Shown here piece by piece: positions 7,535 to 13,909 of a stretch of 13,909 nucleotides of DNA; the first letter of the stretch is position 1; the number at the start of each line of letters is the position of its first letter. Origin of the DNA: SLRI01 sp036796215 (GTDB taxonomy: Bacteria > Pseudomonadota > Alphaproteobacteria > Geminicoccales > Geminicoccaceae); contig DAIRDJ010000115.1 in NCBI GenBank assembly GCA_036796215.1, positions 1 through 13,909 on the forward strand. The letters are read 5' to 3'. The notes below the pieces were generated by a model. It was not told the origin of the DNA and did no database searches. It saw nothing but the letters and a program-made list of their open reading frames with translations. A program made the translations under genes and the position numbers.

Positions 7535-8935
7535 GTGACTCGTCTCATGCGGGCCGAGCCCGTCCTCGCTGCTGTCGACCGTGGCCTCGCGGCCGCCATC
7601 GGGCGCTGGCAGGAATTCCTGCGCATCCCCTCGGTCGGCACCGACCCGGCGCACGATGCGGATACCAGGCGGGCCGCCCTGTGGCTGGCGGCGAGCCTGC
7701 GCGATGCCGGCTTCACGGCCGAGCTGAAGGAGACCGCCGGCCATCCCATGGTGCTGGCCAGCGATCCCGATGGCCCCAGCAGCGGCGGGCCGCGGCTGCT
7801 CTATTACGGTCACTACGACGTGCAGCCGGTCGACCCGCTCGCGCTCTGGACCTCGCCGCCGTTCGAGCCGGTGATCGTCGAGGGGCCGGATGGCCCGCGC
7901 ATGGTGGCGCGGGGTGCCGTCGACAACAAGGGCCAGCTCATGACCTGGGTCGAGGCGCTGCGGGCCTGGAAGGCGGTGCACGGCCGCCTGCCCCTGCCGG
8001 TCACGATCTTCGTCGAGGGCGAGGAGGAGGGCACGAGCGCCAATCTGGCGCCGTTCCTGACGCACCACCAGGAGCAGCTCGCAGCCGATCTCTGCATCGT
8101 CTCCGACACCAACTTGGTCAGCCGCGATCGCCCGGCCGTCACCACGATGCTGCGCGGCATCGTCGACTTCGAGGTCGTGCTCGCGGGCCCGAGCCACGAT
8201 CTCCATTCGGGCCTCTATGGCGGTGCGGTGCTCAACCCGATCAACGCCCTGGTCGAGCTCCTGGCGGGTCTCCACGACACGGATGGCCGGGTCACCTTGC
8301 CGGGCTTCTATGATGCGGTGCGCGAGCCGAGCGCGGCCGAGCTCGCGGCCTGGCAGGGCATCGGCTTCGACGAGGCGGCGTTCTTGGCCTCCGCCGGGCT
8401 TTCGGCCTCGACAGGCGAGGCCGGGCGCAGCCTGCTCGAGCGCCTCTGGTCGCGCCCGACCCTGGACATCAACGGCATCGCGGGTGGCTATCAGGGGGAG
8501 GGCTCGAAGACCATCATCGCGAGCTGGGCCCGGGCCAAGCTCTCCTGCCGCCTCGTCCCCGATCAGGACCCGGACGCCGTCTTTGCTGCGCTCGCCCGCT
8601 ATTGCGAGACGCGGGCACCGCAGGAAGCCTCGATCGAGATCATCGATCACGGTCGCGGCCGGCCCATTCGCATTCCCGCGGACGCGCCCTTCGTCGCGGC
8701 GGCCGAGCGGGCCTGCGCGCGCGTCTTCCCGCACCCGGCCGTGCCCATTGGCTGCGGCGCCTCGATCCCGGTGGTGGCGGCGGTCCGCTCGATCCTCGGC
8801 ATCGACTCGCTGCTCTTGGGCTTCGGCCTCGACGACGACCGGCCGCACAGCCCGGACGAGAAATTCGACCTGCTATGTTTCGAGCGTGGCATCAAGACCC
8901 ATGTCTGCCTGCTCGACGAACTGGCCGGACGCTGA
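7535..8935 (+). CDS. M20 family metallo-dipeptidase
   Basis: This zinc-dependent amidohydrolase of the M20 (carnosinase/CNDP-like) group is about 466 residues, normal for the family. Visible ligands are His93 (YYGHYDVQP), Asp130 (ARGAVDNKGQ), catalytic base Glu164 with ligand Glu165 (EGEEEGTSANL), Asp191 (VSDTN) and His438 (PHSPDEKF). The dimerisation-lid signature HSGLYGG begins at His224. There is no signal peptide, so it is cytoplasmic. The start is GTG at 7535; ATG at 7547 is a plausible alternative and neither has a strong Shine-Dalgarno. It begins 17 nt after the ATPase stop, so it probably belongs to the transporter operon. The exact substrate, whether dipeptide, beta-alanyl/amino-acyl conjugate or other amide, cannot be assigned. 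Confidence 0.88.
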   Translation: MTRLMRAEPVLAAVDRGLAAAIGRWQEFLRIPSVGTDPAHDADTRRAALWLAASLRDAGFTAELKETAGHPMVLASDPDGPSSGGPRLLYYGHYDVQPVDPLALWTSPPFEPVIVEGPDGPRMVARGAVDNKGQLMTWVEALRAWKAVHGRLPLPVTIFVEGEEEGTSANLAPFLTHHQEQLAADLCIVSDTNLVSRDRPAVTTMLRGIVDFEVVLAGPSHDLHSGLYGGAVLNPINALVELLAGLHDTDGRVTLPGFYDAVREPSAAELAAWQGIGFDEAAFLASAGLSASTGEAGRSLLERLWSRPTLDINGIAGGYQGEGSKTIIASWARAKLSCRLVPDQDPDAVFAALARYCETRAPQEASIEIIDHGRGRPIRIPADAPFVAAAERACARVFPHPAVPIGCGASIPVVAAVRSILGIDSLLLGFGLDDDRPHSPDEKFDLLCFERGIKTHVCLLDELAGR

Positions 8936-9227
8936 TCACTCCAAGCAGCGAGGAGCCGCCCCCGCGAAGACTTCTTCGATCGTCGTCGTGCCGCTGTTGA
9001 TCCTGGGCGGCGAGTTCCGGCTCGAGCTCCTGGGCCTTGCCGTCAGCGTCGTCTCGAGCCTCGGCGGGGCGGCCTCGTGCTCTTCATCGTCATCCTCTGG
9101 CTGATCGCGGGGTGAGCTCGATGCGCGGGGTAGGACAACGATGCTGCGCGAGCTGGCGAGGTGACTTGCACACGCTGTTGATTCCGCGCTGATCTTGGTG
9201 CTCATTTGATGAAGGCCGATCGAGCGA
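8936..9227. other. Gap between convergent M20 peptidase and S8 protease genes
   Basis: No intact gene is supported in these 292 nt, and no hairpin with a T-run was found to end either flanking operon. Frames open across it on both strands give low-complexity products. The right third (about 9120-9227) is less GC-rich. A possible remnant of a small membrane protein is listed separately. Short palindromes occur at 8965-8978 (CGAAGA-ct-TCTTCG) and 9218-9229 (GATCG-ag-CGATC). Confidence 0.5.
8985..9115 (+). pseudogene. Possible frameshifted remnant of a small hydrophobic protein
   Basis: One frame reads a hydrophobic stretch (VVVPLLILGGEF, then LLGLAVSVVSSLGG). A -1 shift at the G4 run near 9066-9069 continues it as GGLVLFIVILWLIAG followed by a stop at 9113-9115. 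The C-terminal part resembles the tail of tiny single-span membrane proteins such as DUF3309. No start codon with a Shine-Dalgarno is evident. It could equally be chance hydrophobicity of a GC-rich frame. Confidence 0.2.
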
Positions 9228-10328
9228 TCAGGCGAACTGGTTGCGAGCCCTCGGCGCCTTGGTCAACGTGGCCGAATCGGGAAGCTCTGCCTTCAACAGC
9301 TCATCGATCAACAAGAGACCCTTGCCATTAGTGGCGGGGGGTACGATGGCGCCAGCTGTGCGCTCGAGCAAGGCGCGAAATGCCTCCACTCGGCGCCAAG
9401 ACGGTGGGTCGCCGTACGCACCCGCGATCTGCGGACCGCGCAGGCGCAACCACATGGCCGCGGCCGCTGCCACGTGCGCCGTCGCATACGACGTGCCGGT
9501 GCCCTTGTCGAACTTGCCGCTCGAGCTCAAGCTGCCACTGGAATCGCCGAGTGAGCTGCCGGGATCATCGCCTTCGAGCGCTAGCGGTGCGTCATGGCCG
9601 AGTCCGGCCGTGCTGATCTTGGCTGCGGGCGCCCAGACATCGATTTGCTCGATGCCGTGGCGATAGGTGAACCAGACATGGCGCGGCTCCTTTAGCCCAC
9701 CACAGCCAATTGTGCGGTGATACTTGCCAGGATAGGTCACACTGTCGATCACCTGACCACCGGCCGCAACCACGATCACGCCTGCTTCGTAAGCTTCGTC
9801 GACCGCTCGCCCCATGCCACCTGTCTGATTGGGCAGGAATGTGGGCGTGCCGAGGCTGATGCTGACGACCTGACAGCCTGTCTCTATCGCGTGCCGAATG
9901 CCCTTGGCGACAGCCGCGCGGCGCTTTTGCGGGCTGAGAATCACGCTATTGGTGACCCGACAGGGGATGCAAGGCAATTGCGGACCAATGCCGACCGGCG
10001 TCGACGGATCGGGCGCGCTGCTCTCGGCTACGGCACAAATGACGCTGAGAGTCTTTGTGCCGTGACCAAAAGAACGACCTCGCGCATCTTCGTCGTCAAT
10101 CGGATCCAACGGTTCCTTGTCACGCTCGACCACATTGATGCCGTCCGCTGGCCGCAACCATGTTTGGCCATTCGACCAATTGCCGAAGAACGGATGTCGG
10201 GTATAGCCACTGTCCAGGTGACAAACCCTGATATCACCCCAGTCGATGCTGCCATCGGGTTTGGTGGGCATCAGCGCCAAAGCCTGAGTTGCCCTTACCG
10301 CACCGATATTCCAATCGTCGCTGGCCAT
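9228..10328 (-). CDS. Cytosolic subtilisin-like (S8) serine protease
   Basis: This 366-residue protein contains a subtilisin catalytic domain: Asp39 (HLDSGY), His89 (FGHGTKTLS) and Ser280 (GTGTSYATAHVAAAAA). It begins directly with a mature-type N-terminus (DWNIGAVRATQAL), with no signal peptide and no inhibitory propeptide, so it is probably intracellular. At the oxyanion-hole Asn (normally AAAGN) it reads AAGGQ, Gln192. Between His and Ser lies the substrate strand region VVSISLGT; a Ser/Gly-rich loop (about 258-271) precedes the catalytic Ser. Start is an ATG with GGGGGAG about 5 nt upstream. Codon use is visibly less GC-biased than that of the neighbours, which suggests recent acquisition. 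It lies 63 nt downstream of ychF. Target unknown; it may be active or a protease-like effector or sensor. Confidence 0.85.
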   Translation of the reverse strand: MASDDWNIGAVRATQALALMPTKPDGSIDWGDIRVCHLDSGYTRHPFFGNWSNGQTWLRPADGINVVERDKEPLDPIDDEDARGRSFGHGTKTLSVICAVAESSAPDPSTPVGIGPQLPCIPCRVTNSVILSPQKRRAAVAKGIRHAIETGCQVVSISLGTPTFLPNQTGGMGRAVDEAYEAGVIVVAAGGQVIDSVTYPGKYHRTIGCGGLKEPRHVWFTYRHGIEQIDVWAPAAKISTAGLGHDAPLALEGDDPGSSLGDSSGSLSSSGKFDKGTGTSYATAHVAAAAAMWLRLRGPQIAGAYGDPPSWRRVEAFRALLERTAGAIVPPATNGKGLLLIDELLKAELPDSATLTKAPRARNQFA

Positions 10329-10349
10329 GACGCTCCCCCGATTTTTCTA

Positions 10350-10374
10350 CGCCTGCGAAAGACCTTAGCAGGCG
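10350..10374 (-). other. Hairpin between ychF and the S8 protease gene
   Basis: A perfect 7-bp inverted repeat (CGCCTGC and GCAGGCG) surrounds an 11-nt loop. On the minus strand it lies about 20 nt past the ychF stop and is followed by TAGAAAAAT, not a T-run, so it is not a canonical terminator. It may reduce read-through into the protease gene or mark an RNA processing point. Confidence 0.4.
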
Positions 10375-10391
10375 ATCGCGCCTTCGGCCAA

Positions 10392-11489
10392 TCAGACGTT
10401 GAATCTAAAGTGGCAGACGTCGCCGTCCTGGATGATGTAGTCGCGGCCTTCGAGCTTCATCTTGCCCGCTTCCTTGACCGCCTGCTCGCTGCCGAGCCTG
10501 GCGAAGTCCTCGAACTTGATGATTTCGGCGGCGATGAAGCCGCGCTCGAAATCGCTGTGGATCACGCCGGCCGCTTGCGGCGCGGTCGAGCCCTTCTCGG
10601 TGGTCCAGGCGCGCGCTTCCTTGGGGCCGACGGTGAAGAAGGTGATGAGATCGAGCAGCGCGTAGCCCTCGCGGATGACCCGGTTGAGCCCCGGCTCCTC
10701 GAGGCCGAGGCTTTCGAGATAGTCGCGGCGGTCGTCTTCCGGCAGGCTGGCGAGCTCGGCCTCGATGGCGGCCGAGACCACGACGTGCCCGGCACCTTCG
10801 GCCTCGGCCATGGCGGCCGCCTTCTGGCTCCACGCGTTGCCGGATGCTGCCGAGCCTTCGTCGACATTGAGGACGTAGAGGATCGGCTTGGCAGTCAAAA
10901 GGGTGAAGCCGGCCAAAAGCTCGCGCTCGTCCGGGGCGAGGTCGATGCGGCGGACCGAGCGGCCTTCCTCCATCAGCGGCAGCAGTCTCTCGACCAGCTC
11001 GAGCCGGCGCTTTGCCTCCTTGTCCTGGCCGCGGACGCGCTTGATCAGTCCGTCCTTTTGCCGGCTCAGGCTGTCGATGTCTGCCAAGAGGAGCTCGGTC
11101 TCGATCAGCTCGGCGTCGCGCAGGGGATCGATGCCGCCCTCGACATGGGTGATGTCGTCGTCCTCGAAGCAGCGCAGCACCTCGAGGATGGCATCGACCT
11201 CGCGGATCGCACCCAGGAACTGGTTGCCGAGCCCCTCGCCCTTGGACGCACCCCGGACGAGGCCGGCGATGTCCTTGATCTCGAGCTGGGTCGGCAGCTT
11301 CTTCGCCGACTTGCCGAGTTGGGCCAGAAGATCGAGGCGCGGGTCGGGGACCGGAAGCCGGCCGATATTCGGCTCGATGGTGCAGAACGGGTAATTGGCC
11401 GCGGCCGCCGCCGCGGTCTGCGTCAGCGCGTTGAAGAGCGTGGACTTCCCGACATTGGGGAGACCAACGATGCCACAATTAAACCCCAT
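10392..11489 (-). CDS. ychF: Redox-regulated ribosome-binding ATPase YchF
   Basis: This is a universally conserved Obg-family P-loop protein that prefers ATP to GTP and associates with ribosomes. The 365-residue length is typical. The P-loop is GLPNVGKST (9-17) and switch II is DIAG (73-76). The usual NKxD specificity motif is replaced by NVDE (208-211), the YchF hallmark linked to ATP preference. A coiled-coil insert covers about 125-180, and a C-terminal TGS domain covers about 280-363, including FFTVGPKEARAW and GDVCHFRFNV. The ATG at 11489 begins the conserved MGFNCGIVGLPN. It is 49 nt downstream of the IF-1 gene on the same strand. The common alphaproteobacterial neighbours pth and rplY are absent here. 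Confidence 0.96.
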   Translation of the reverse strand: MGFNCGIVGLPNVGKSTLFNALTQTAAAAAANYPFCTIEPNIGRLPVPDPRLDLLAQLGKSAKKLPTQLEIKDIAGLVRGASKGEGLGNQFLGAIREVDAILEVLRCFEDDDITHVEGGIDPLRDAELIETELLLADIDSLSRQKDGLIKRVRGQDKEAKRRLELVERLLPLMEEGRSVRRIDLAPDERELLAGFTLLTAKPILYVLNVDEGSAASGNAWSQKAAAMAEAEGAGHVVVSAAIEAELASLPEDDRRDYLESLGLEEPGLNRVIREGYALLDLITFFTVGPKEARAWTTEKGSTAPQAAGVIHSDFERGFIAAEIIKFEDFARLGSEQAVKEAGKMKLEGRDYIIQDGDVCHFRFNV

Positions 11490-11538
11490 GGTTGTCTTTC
11501 GGGTCGCAGCGCAGGGACGGCGTCAGCTGCCTTCGGGC

Positions 11539-11808
11539 CTAGCGGCGACGCGGCGGCGGGCGGCGGTTGCCGGTCGGCGTCGGCCCTGCCGTCTTGTGCC
11601 GGTAGTTGATGCGCCCCTTGGTGAGATCATAGGGCGTGAGTTCCAAGGTCACCGGATCGCCGGCGATGATCCGGATGCGATGCTTGCGCATCCGACCCGA
11701 TGCATAGCCGATGATCTCGTGACCGTTCTCGAGCTTCACCCGAAAGCGGGCGTCGGGGAGCACCTCGGTCACGGTGCCCTCCATCTCGATCATGTCTTCC
11801 TTCGCCAT
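11539..11808 (-). CDS. infA: Translation initiation factor IF-1, accessory type with basic tail
   Basis: This OB-fold factor binds the ribosomal A site during initiation. The first 72 residues align over the full length of IF-1 (MAKEDMIEMEGTVTEVLPDARFRV, then NGHEIIGYASGRMRK and LTPYDLTKGRINYRHK). A 17-residue Pro/Arg-rich tail (to NRRPPPRRR) makes 89 residues instead of about 72. The wording YASGRMRKHRIRI and the tail resemble the second IF-1 found in beta- and some alphaproteobacteria, rather than the canonical alpha form ending TYRFK; this is from memory. The start has a very strong Shine-Dalgarno, GAGGAGAAGGA, just upstream. It lies downstream of the cold-shock gene on the same strand. 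A canonical infA probably exists elsewhere in the genome. Confidence 0.93.
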   Translation of the reverse strand: MAKEDMIEMEGTVTEVLPDARFRVKLENGHEIIGYASGRMRKHRIRIIAGDPVTLELTPYDLTKGRINYRHKTAGPTPTGNRRPPPRRR

Positions 11809-11887
11809 TCCTTCTCCTCGGCACGGCCGGGACCCAGCGACGGCACGGCCGGCGTGCTGTTCCAGTTCAGTGTCACCGCCAACGCAA

Positions 11888-11915
11888 ATGGGCCGACCGT
11901 CGCCGGCCGGCCCAT
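11888..11915 (-). terminator. Terminator-like hairpin after the cold-shock gene
   Basis: Twelve-base arms (11888-11899 and 11904-11915) pair with a single A-C mismatch around a 4-nt loop. On the minus strand the stem is followed by TTTGCGTT, a poor U-tract, about 21 nt after the csp stop. It may terminate part of the csp transcripts while allowing read-through to infA. Confidence 0.45.
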
Positions 11916-11936
11916 CCGGTGTGCGACGGTTGCGGC

Positions 11937-12146
11937 CTAGACGGCGCGCAGGTTGGTCGCCGAGGTCTTACCGCGACGCGGGTCGGTCGTCACGTCGAAC
12001 GAGACCTTTTGGCCTTCGTTCAAGCTGCTCATGCCGGCCTGCTCGACGGCCGAGATGTGCACGAACACATCGTTCTGGCCGTTGTCCGGCTGGATGAAGC
12101 CATAACCCTTGGTCGCGTTGAACCATTTAACGGTGCCGGTGGACAT
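11937..12146 (-). CDS. Cold-shock protein, CspA family
   Basis: This 69-residue single-stranded nucleic-acid-binding protein and RNA chaperone is full length for the family. It shows the N-terminal TGTVKWFNATKGYGFI block with RNP1 (KGYGFI, 13-18), RNP2 (VFVHIS, 27-32) and the C-terminal VSFDV strand. The ATG at 12146 is chosen because it gives the family-standard MSTGTVKWF start and has GGGGATGGA upstream; a longer reading from 12188 would add 14 unconserved residues. A candidate promoter sits about 145 nt upstream, leaving a long leader like those of cold-inducible csp genes. Which paralogue (cspA, cspC, cspE) it is cannot be told. Confidence 0.95.
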   Translation of the reverse strand: MSTGTVKWFNATKGYGFIQPDNGQNDVFVHISAVEQAGMSSLNEGQKVSFDVTTDPRRGKTSATNLRAV

Positions 12147-12290
12147 ATTCCATCCCCAAGCTGAAGTTGCCATGGCGCCCATCGCCACGACATCAAGCCA
12201 CGTTCGGTCAGGAAGTCCCGGCTCCCGAAGGAAACCCGTAGCCGGCGATAGGCCGGTAGAAACAACTTACCTCGGCGGTTCGATGCCGGA
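12147..12290 (-). promoter_or_regulatory. Long 5' leader of the cold-shock gene
   Basis: If the promoter at 12291-12320 is used, the csp mRNA has a leader of roughly 140 nt, close to the about 160 nt of E. coli cspA, where the leader is a temperature-responsive structure. Local foldable pieces are visible on the minus strand: CCGGC and GCCGG around a short loop (12241-12260), and TCC-TTCG-GGA, a UUCG tetraloop hairpin near 12214-12224. Thermosensing is inference. Confidence 0.35.
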
Positions 12291-12320
12291 TATAATGGGC
12301 GTTTCCATGCCGACTTGCAA
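12291..12320 (-). promoter_or_regulatory. Candidate sigma70 promoter for the cold-shock gene
   Basis: On the minus strand, TTGCAA (12320-12315) is followed after 18 nt by ATTATA (12296-12291); CATTAT one base earlier gives the optimal 17-nt spacing. This is the most AT-rich spot between the peroxiredoxin stop and the csp start. Each hexamer is an imperfect consensus match. Confidence 0.4.
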
Positions 12321-12345
12321 GCGCCACCTTTGTCGCGCAGCGGTG

Positions 12346-12930
12346 CTAATGTGGGCTCGACGGCGGTGTCGTCGGGTTGCTCTCGAGCCACTCGACCACC
12401 GTGGCGGCACTCCGGTCCGGCGGAAAGACCGGATAGAACACCGTCTCGATCCGTCCGTCCCGAACGATCAGCGTCAGCCGCTCGATAAGCCGCATGCCGT
12501 CCACGGGGAAGGTGGGAAGCATAAGCGCGTCCGCCAGCGCGCAGTCGGCATCGCTGTGGACGGCGAACGGCAGGTGCAGCCGCGCCACCATCTCCTCTTG
12601 GTAGTCGGTCGGTTGCGTGCTGATGCCGTAGACGTCGGCGCCCAGCGCGCGCAGCTCGGCGTGATGATCGCGAAAGCCGCAGGATTGCGGCGTGCAGCCC
12701 CGCGCCCCCGGGATGGCGTCCCAGCCGCTCGGCAGCGCCTGGCCCGGCTGGCCGGTGCGCGGGCAGCAATAGAGAACGGTGCGTGGTGCCGAAAGTTCGG
12801 CCAGATCGACCATGCCGCCGGCCGTCGAGGCGAGCCGCAGTCGCGGCATCGCCAGGGCCAAGAGATGCGCGCAAGCGCCGTCATCGACGGGCGCGGGCGG
12901 GTCGTCGCGCAGCTGATTAGGGTCGTGCAT
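12346..12930 (-). CDS. Peroxiredoxin, BCP/AhpC-TSA family
   Basis: This is a thiol peroxidase that reduces hydrogen peroxide and organic hydroperoxides. The 194-residue protein has the thioredoxin-fold core TVLYCCPRTGQPG, then IPGARGCTPQSCGFRDHHAEL and VYGISTQPTDYQEE. By alignment with E. coli BCP (GCTxxxC) Cys79 is the peroxidatic and Cys84 the resolving cysteine; extra cysteines at 55 and 56 are unusual at the strand end. The ATG at 12930 is chosen because the 41 residues encoded upstream (to 13053) are Arg/Ala-rich and unlike the family; its Shine-Dalgarno is weak. No signal peptide, so cytoplasmic. It is divergent from the methyltransferase-like gene, with 185 nt between. Confidence 0.85.
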   Translation of the reverse strand: MHDPNQLRDDPPAPVDDGACAHLLALAMPRLRLASTAGGMVDLAELSAPRTVLYCCPRTGQPGQALPSGWDAIPGARGCTPQSCGFRDHHAELRALGADVYGISTQPTDYQEEMVARLHLPFAVHSDADCALADALMLPTFPVDGMRLIERLTLIVRDGRIETVFYPVFPPDRSAATVVEWLESNPTTPPSSPH

Positions 12931-13115
12931 CGGCGTTGAGGTCCACTCCGGCCGGCAGCAGGCGGCGCCTGACGCGTCCTGGCCGGTGGTAGGACGAGCG
13001 AGAGCACCTGTGCAAGCTCGCGCTCGCCGGTTGACCCCCGCATCCAGCGGCATAGTGTCTGCAACGGAGCATTATTGCCAGGGACTGGGCGAGGGACTGG
13101 GGGGAGGCCGGAATC
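12931..13115. promoter_or_regulatory. Divergent intergenic region with candidate promoter for the methyltransferase-like gene
   Basis: A plus-strand pair, TTGACC (13031-13036) and TAGTGT (13053-13058) with 16-nt spacing, would give a transcript start near 13065 and a leader of about 50 nt. The -35 matches 5 of 6 consensus bases and the -10 only 3. GGGGAGG at 13101-13107 is a strong Shine-Dalgarno. A GC-rich inverted repeat (CAGGC-ggc-GCCTG) lies near 12959. No clear minus-strand promoter for the peroxiredoxin was found. Confidence 0.4.
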
Positions 13116-13909
13116 ATGCGGCAGGCCGGCGGGTCGCCGACCGTCGAGCATCGCGATCGCCGTCCGGCACAGGGCGGGATCCGGCGTCGCGCCCCGGCGC
13201 TCGGCCTCGTTCTGGCGCTGGCCCTTATGGCGGTAGCACCCGCGACCCGGGCCGACGAGACGACCCAGGCGCGCGAGCTGCTGGTCGAGCAGGTGGTCGA
13301 GCATGCCAGGCTCGCCGGGCCAATGACCGGCCGCGAGTCGCTCGACCCGACAATCCTGGAGGCGATCCGCACCCTGCCGCGGCACCTCTTCGTCGAGCCC
13401 GACGCCGTCCCCTTCGCCTATCTCGACGTCGCCTTGCCGGCCGCGCACGGGCTCAGGGAATCGCAGCCCTTCATCGTGGCGCTGATGACCGACGTCGTCG
13501 CCATCGAGCCCGGCAACGATGTCCTGATCCTGGGCGTCGGCGGCGGCTATCACGCGGCCCTGGCGAGCCGGCTCCGCGCCCGGGTCTATTCGGTCGATCT
13601 CGATGCGGCCGCCGTAGACTCGGTCGCCGCCCGCCTCGCCGAGCACGATTACGACGGCATCCAGCTCAGGGCGGCCGACCCCTATGACGGCTGGCCCGAG
13701 GCAGGCCTCGCGTTCGATGCGATCATCGTGCGGCTCGCCATCGACCGCGTCCCGCCCATGCTCTATCGCCAGCTGGCCCCTGGCGGCCGGCTCGTGGCGC
13801 CCATCGGCCGCGCCGATGACGGCCAAATTCTGACGCTGGTGACCCGCGAGGCCAATGGCGGCTTCGCCACCACCCCGATCCTTCCGGTCCGCTTCATGCG
13901 CCTGCCCGG
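13116..13909 (+). CDS. Exported protein-L-isoaspartate O-methyltransferase-like protein (3' truncated by window)
   Basis: Reading from the ATG at 13116 gives 264 codons that run off the right edge with no stop. The product has a basic N-terminus (RRR 23-25), a hydrophobic core (28-41) and a likely ATRA-D cleavage site near 46, so it is probably exported. The body follows the isoaspartyl methyltransferase (PCMT) layout: LPRHLFVEPDAVPFAYLD, SQPFIVALMTD, a SAM-binding strand-loop ILGVGGGYHAALAS (138-151), DGWPEAG, FDAIIV, and QLAPGGRLVAPIG (219-231). Several signature residues differ from PCMT: usual GQTISQP reads GLRESQP, EIGTGSGYQ reads ILGVGGGYH, and IIVTAA reads IIVRLA. GGGGAGG lies 8 nt before the start. 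Fold assignment is firm; repair activity is uncertain. Confidence 0.75.
   Translation, partial: MRQAGGSPTVEHRDRRPAQGGIRRRAPALGLVLALALMAVAPATRADETTQARELLVEQVVEHARLAGPMTGRESLDPTILEAIRTLPRHLFVEPDAVPFAYLDVALPAAHGLRESQPFIVALMTDVVAIEPGNDVLILGVGGGYHAALASRLRARVYSVDLDAAAVDSVAARLAEHDYDGIQLRAADPYDGWPEAGLAFDAIIVRLAIDRVPPMLYRQLAPGGRLVAPIGRADDGQILTLVTREANGGFATTPILPVRFMRLP

Noticed and set aside
9115..9164. Inverted arms AGCTC/GAGCT with inner GCGC pairing as a terminator
   Set aside because: The stem is interrupted and has a large loop with no T-run on either strand.
8936..9205. Minus-strand 89-codon frame in the convergent gap
   Set aside because: It has no Shine-Dalgarno, a low-complexity acidic and Ser/Arg-rich sequence, and no recognisable family; it ends exactly at the neighbouring stop region.
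9717..11609. Plus-strand open frame of 630 codons over the protease, YchF and IF-1 genes
   Set aside because: It spans three independent minus-strand genes with firm family assignments, so it is a compositional shadow.
12291..12296. Perfect TATAAT on the plus strand
   Set aside because: No acceptable -35 lies 16-18 nt upstream, and no plus-strand gene follows before the antisense peroxiredoxin; the same bases fit a minus-strand promoter for the cold-shock gene better.
12931..13053. 41-residue N-terminal extension of the peroxiredoxin
   Set aside because: The added Arg/Ala-rich sequence does not resemble the family or a signal peptide, and it would overlap the candidate promoter of the divergent gene.

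Overview
The window is a GC-rich, densely coded bacterial chromosome segment. Gene content and protein sequences point to an alphaproteobacterium: a DUF2244 membrane protein beside endonuclease III, a ThuEFGK-type sugar ABC transporter, and compact operons with strong Shine-Dalgarno sites. Family assignments come from motifs and remembered family sequences; no database search was possible. No tRNA, rRNA, CRISPR array, IS element or phage gene was recognised.

Layout. (1) 1-1452: an unassigned left edge, a probable Rho-independent terminator, a DUF2244 gene (minus) and, divergently, nth (plus). (2) 1417-2910: a cysteine-type sulfatase/phosphonate monoester hydrolase-like gene (minus) whose 3' end overlaps the 3' end of nth. 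(3) 3087-8935: a plus-strand operon for a sugar ABC importer (binding protein, two permeases, ATPase) followed closely by an M20 dipeptidase. An intercistronic hairpin follows the binding-protein gene and a composite palindromic repeat precedes the ATPase gene. (4) 8936-9227: a non-coding gap with a possible remnant of a small membrane protein. (5) 9228-12146: four minus-strand genes, read from the right as a cold-shock protein, an accessory-type IF-1, the ATPase YchF and a leaderless subtilisin-like protease. (6) 12346-12930: a BCP-type peroxiredoxin (minus). (7) 13116 to the right edge: an exported, divergent isoaspartyl methyltransferase-like protein (plus), cut by the window end.

How the genes may work together. 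The transporter and the divergent sulfatase/phosphonate-ester hydrolase share one intergenic region with an operator-like inverted repeat. The hydrolase has no signal peptide, so it would act on imported material, and the M20 peptidase is only 17 nt behind the ATPase gene. No trehalose-catabolic genes (thuAB), glycosidase or regulator lies beside them, so an esterified or amide-bearing sugar is a possible substrate; this is inference. The csp/infA/ychF block groups RNA- and ribosome-associated functions. The protease downstream of it has a visibly less GC-biased composition and an unusual residue at the oxyanion-hole position, and is the most unusual gene here.
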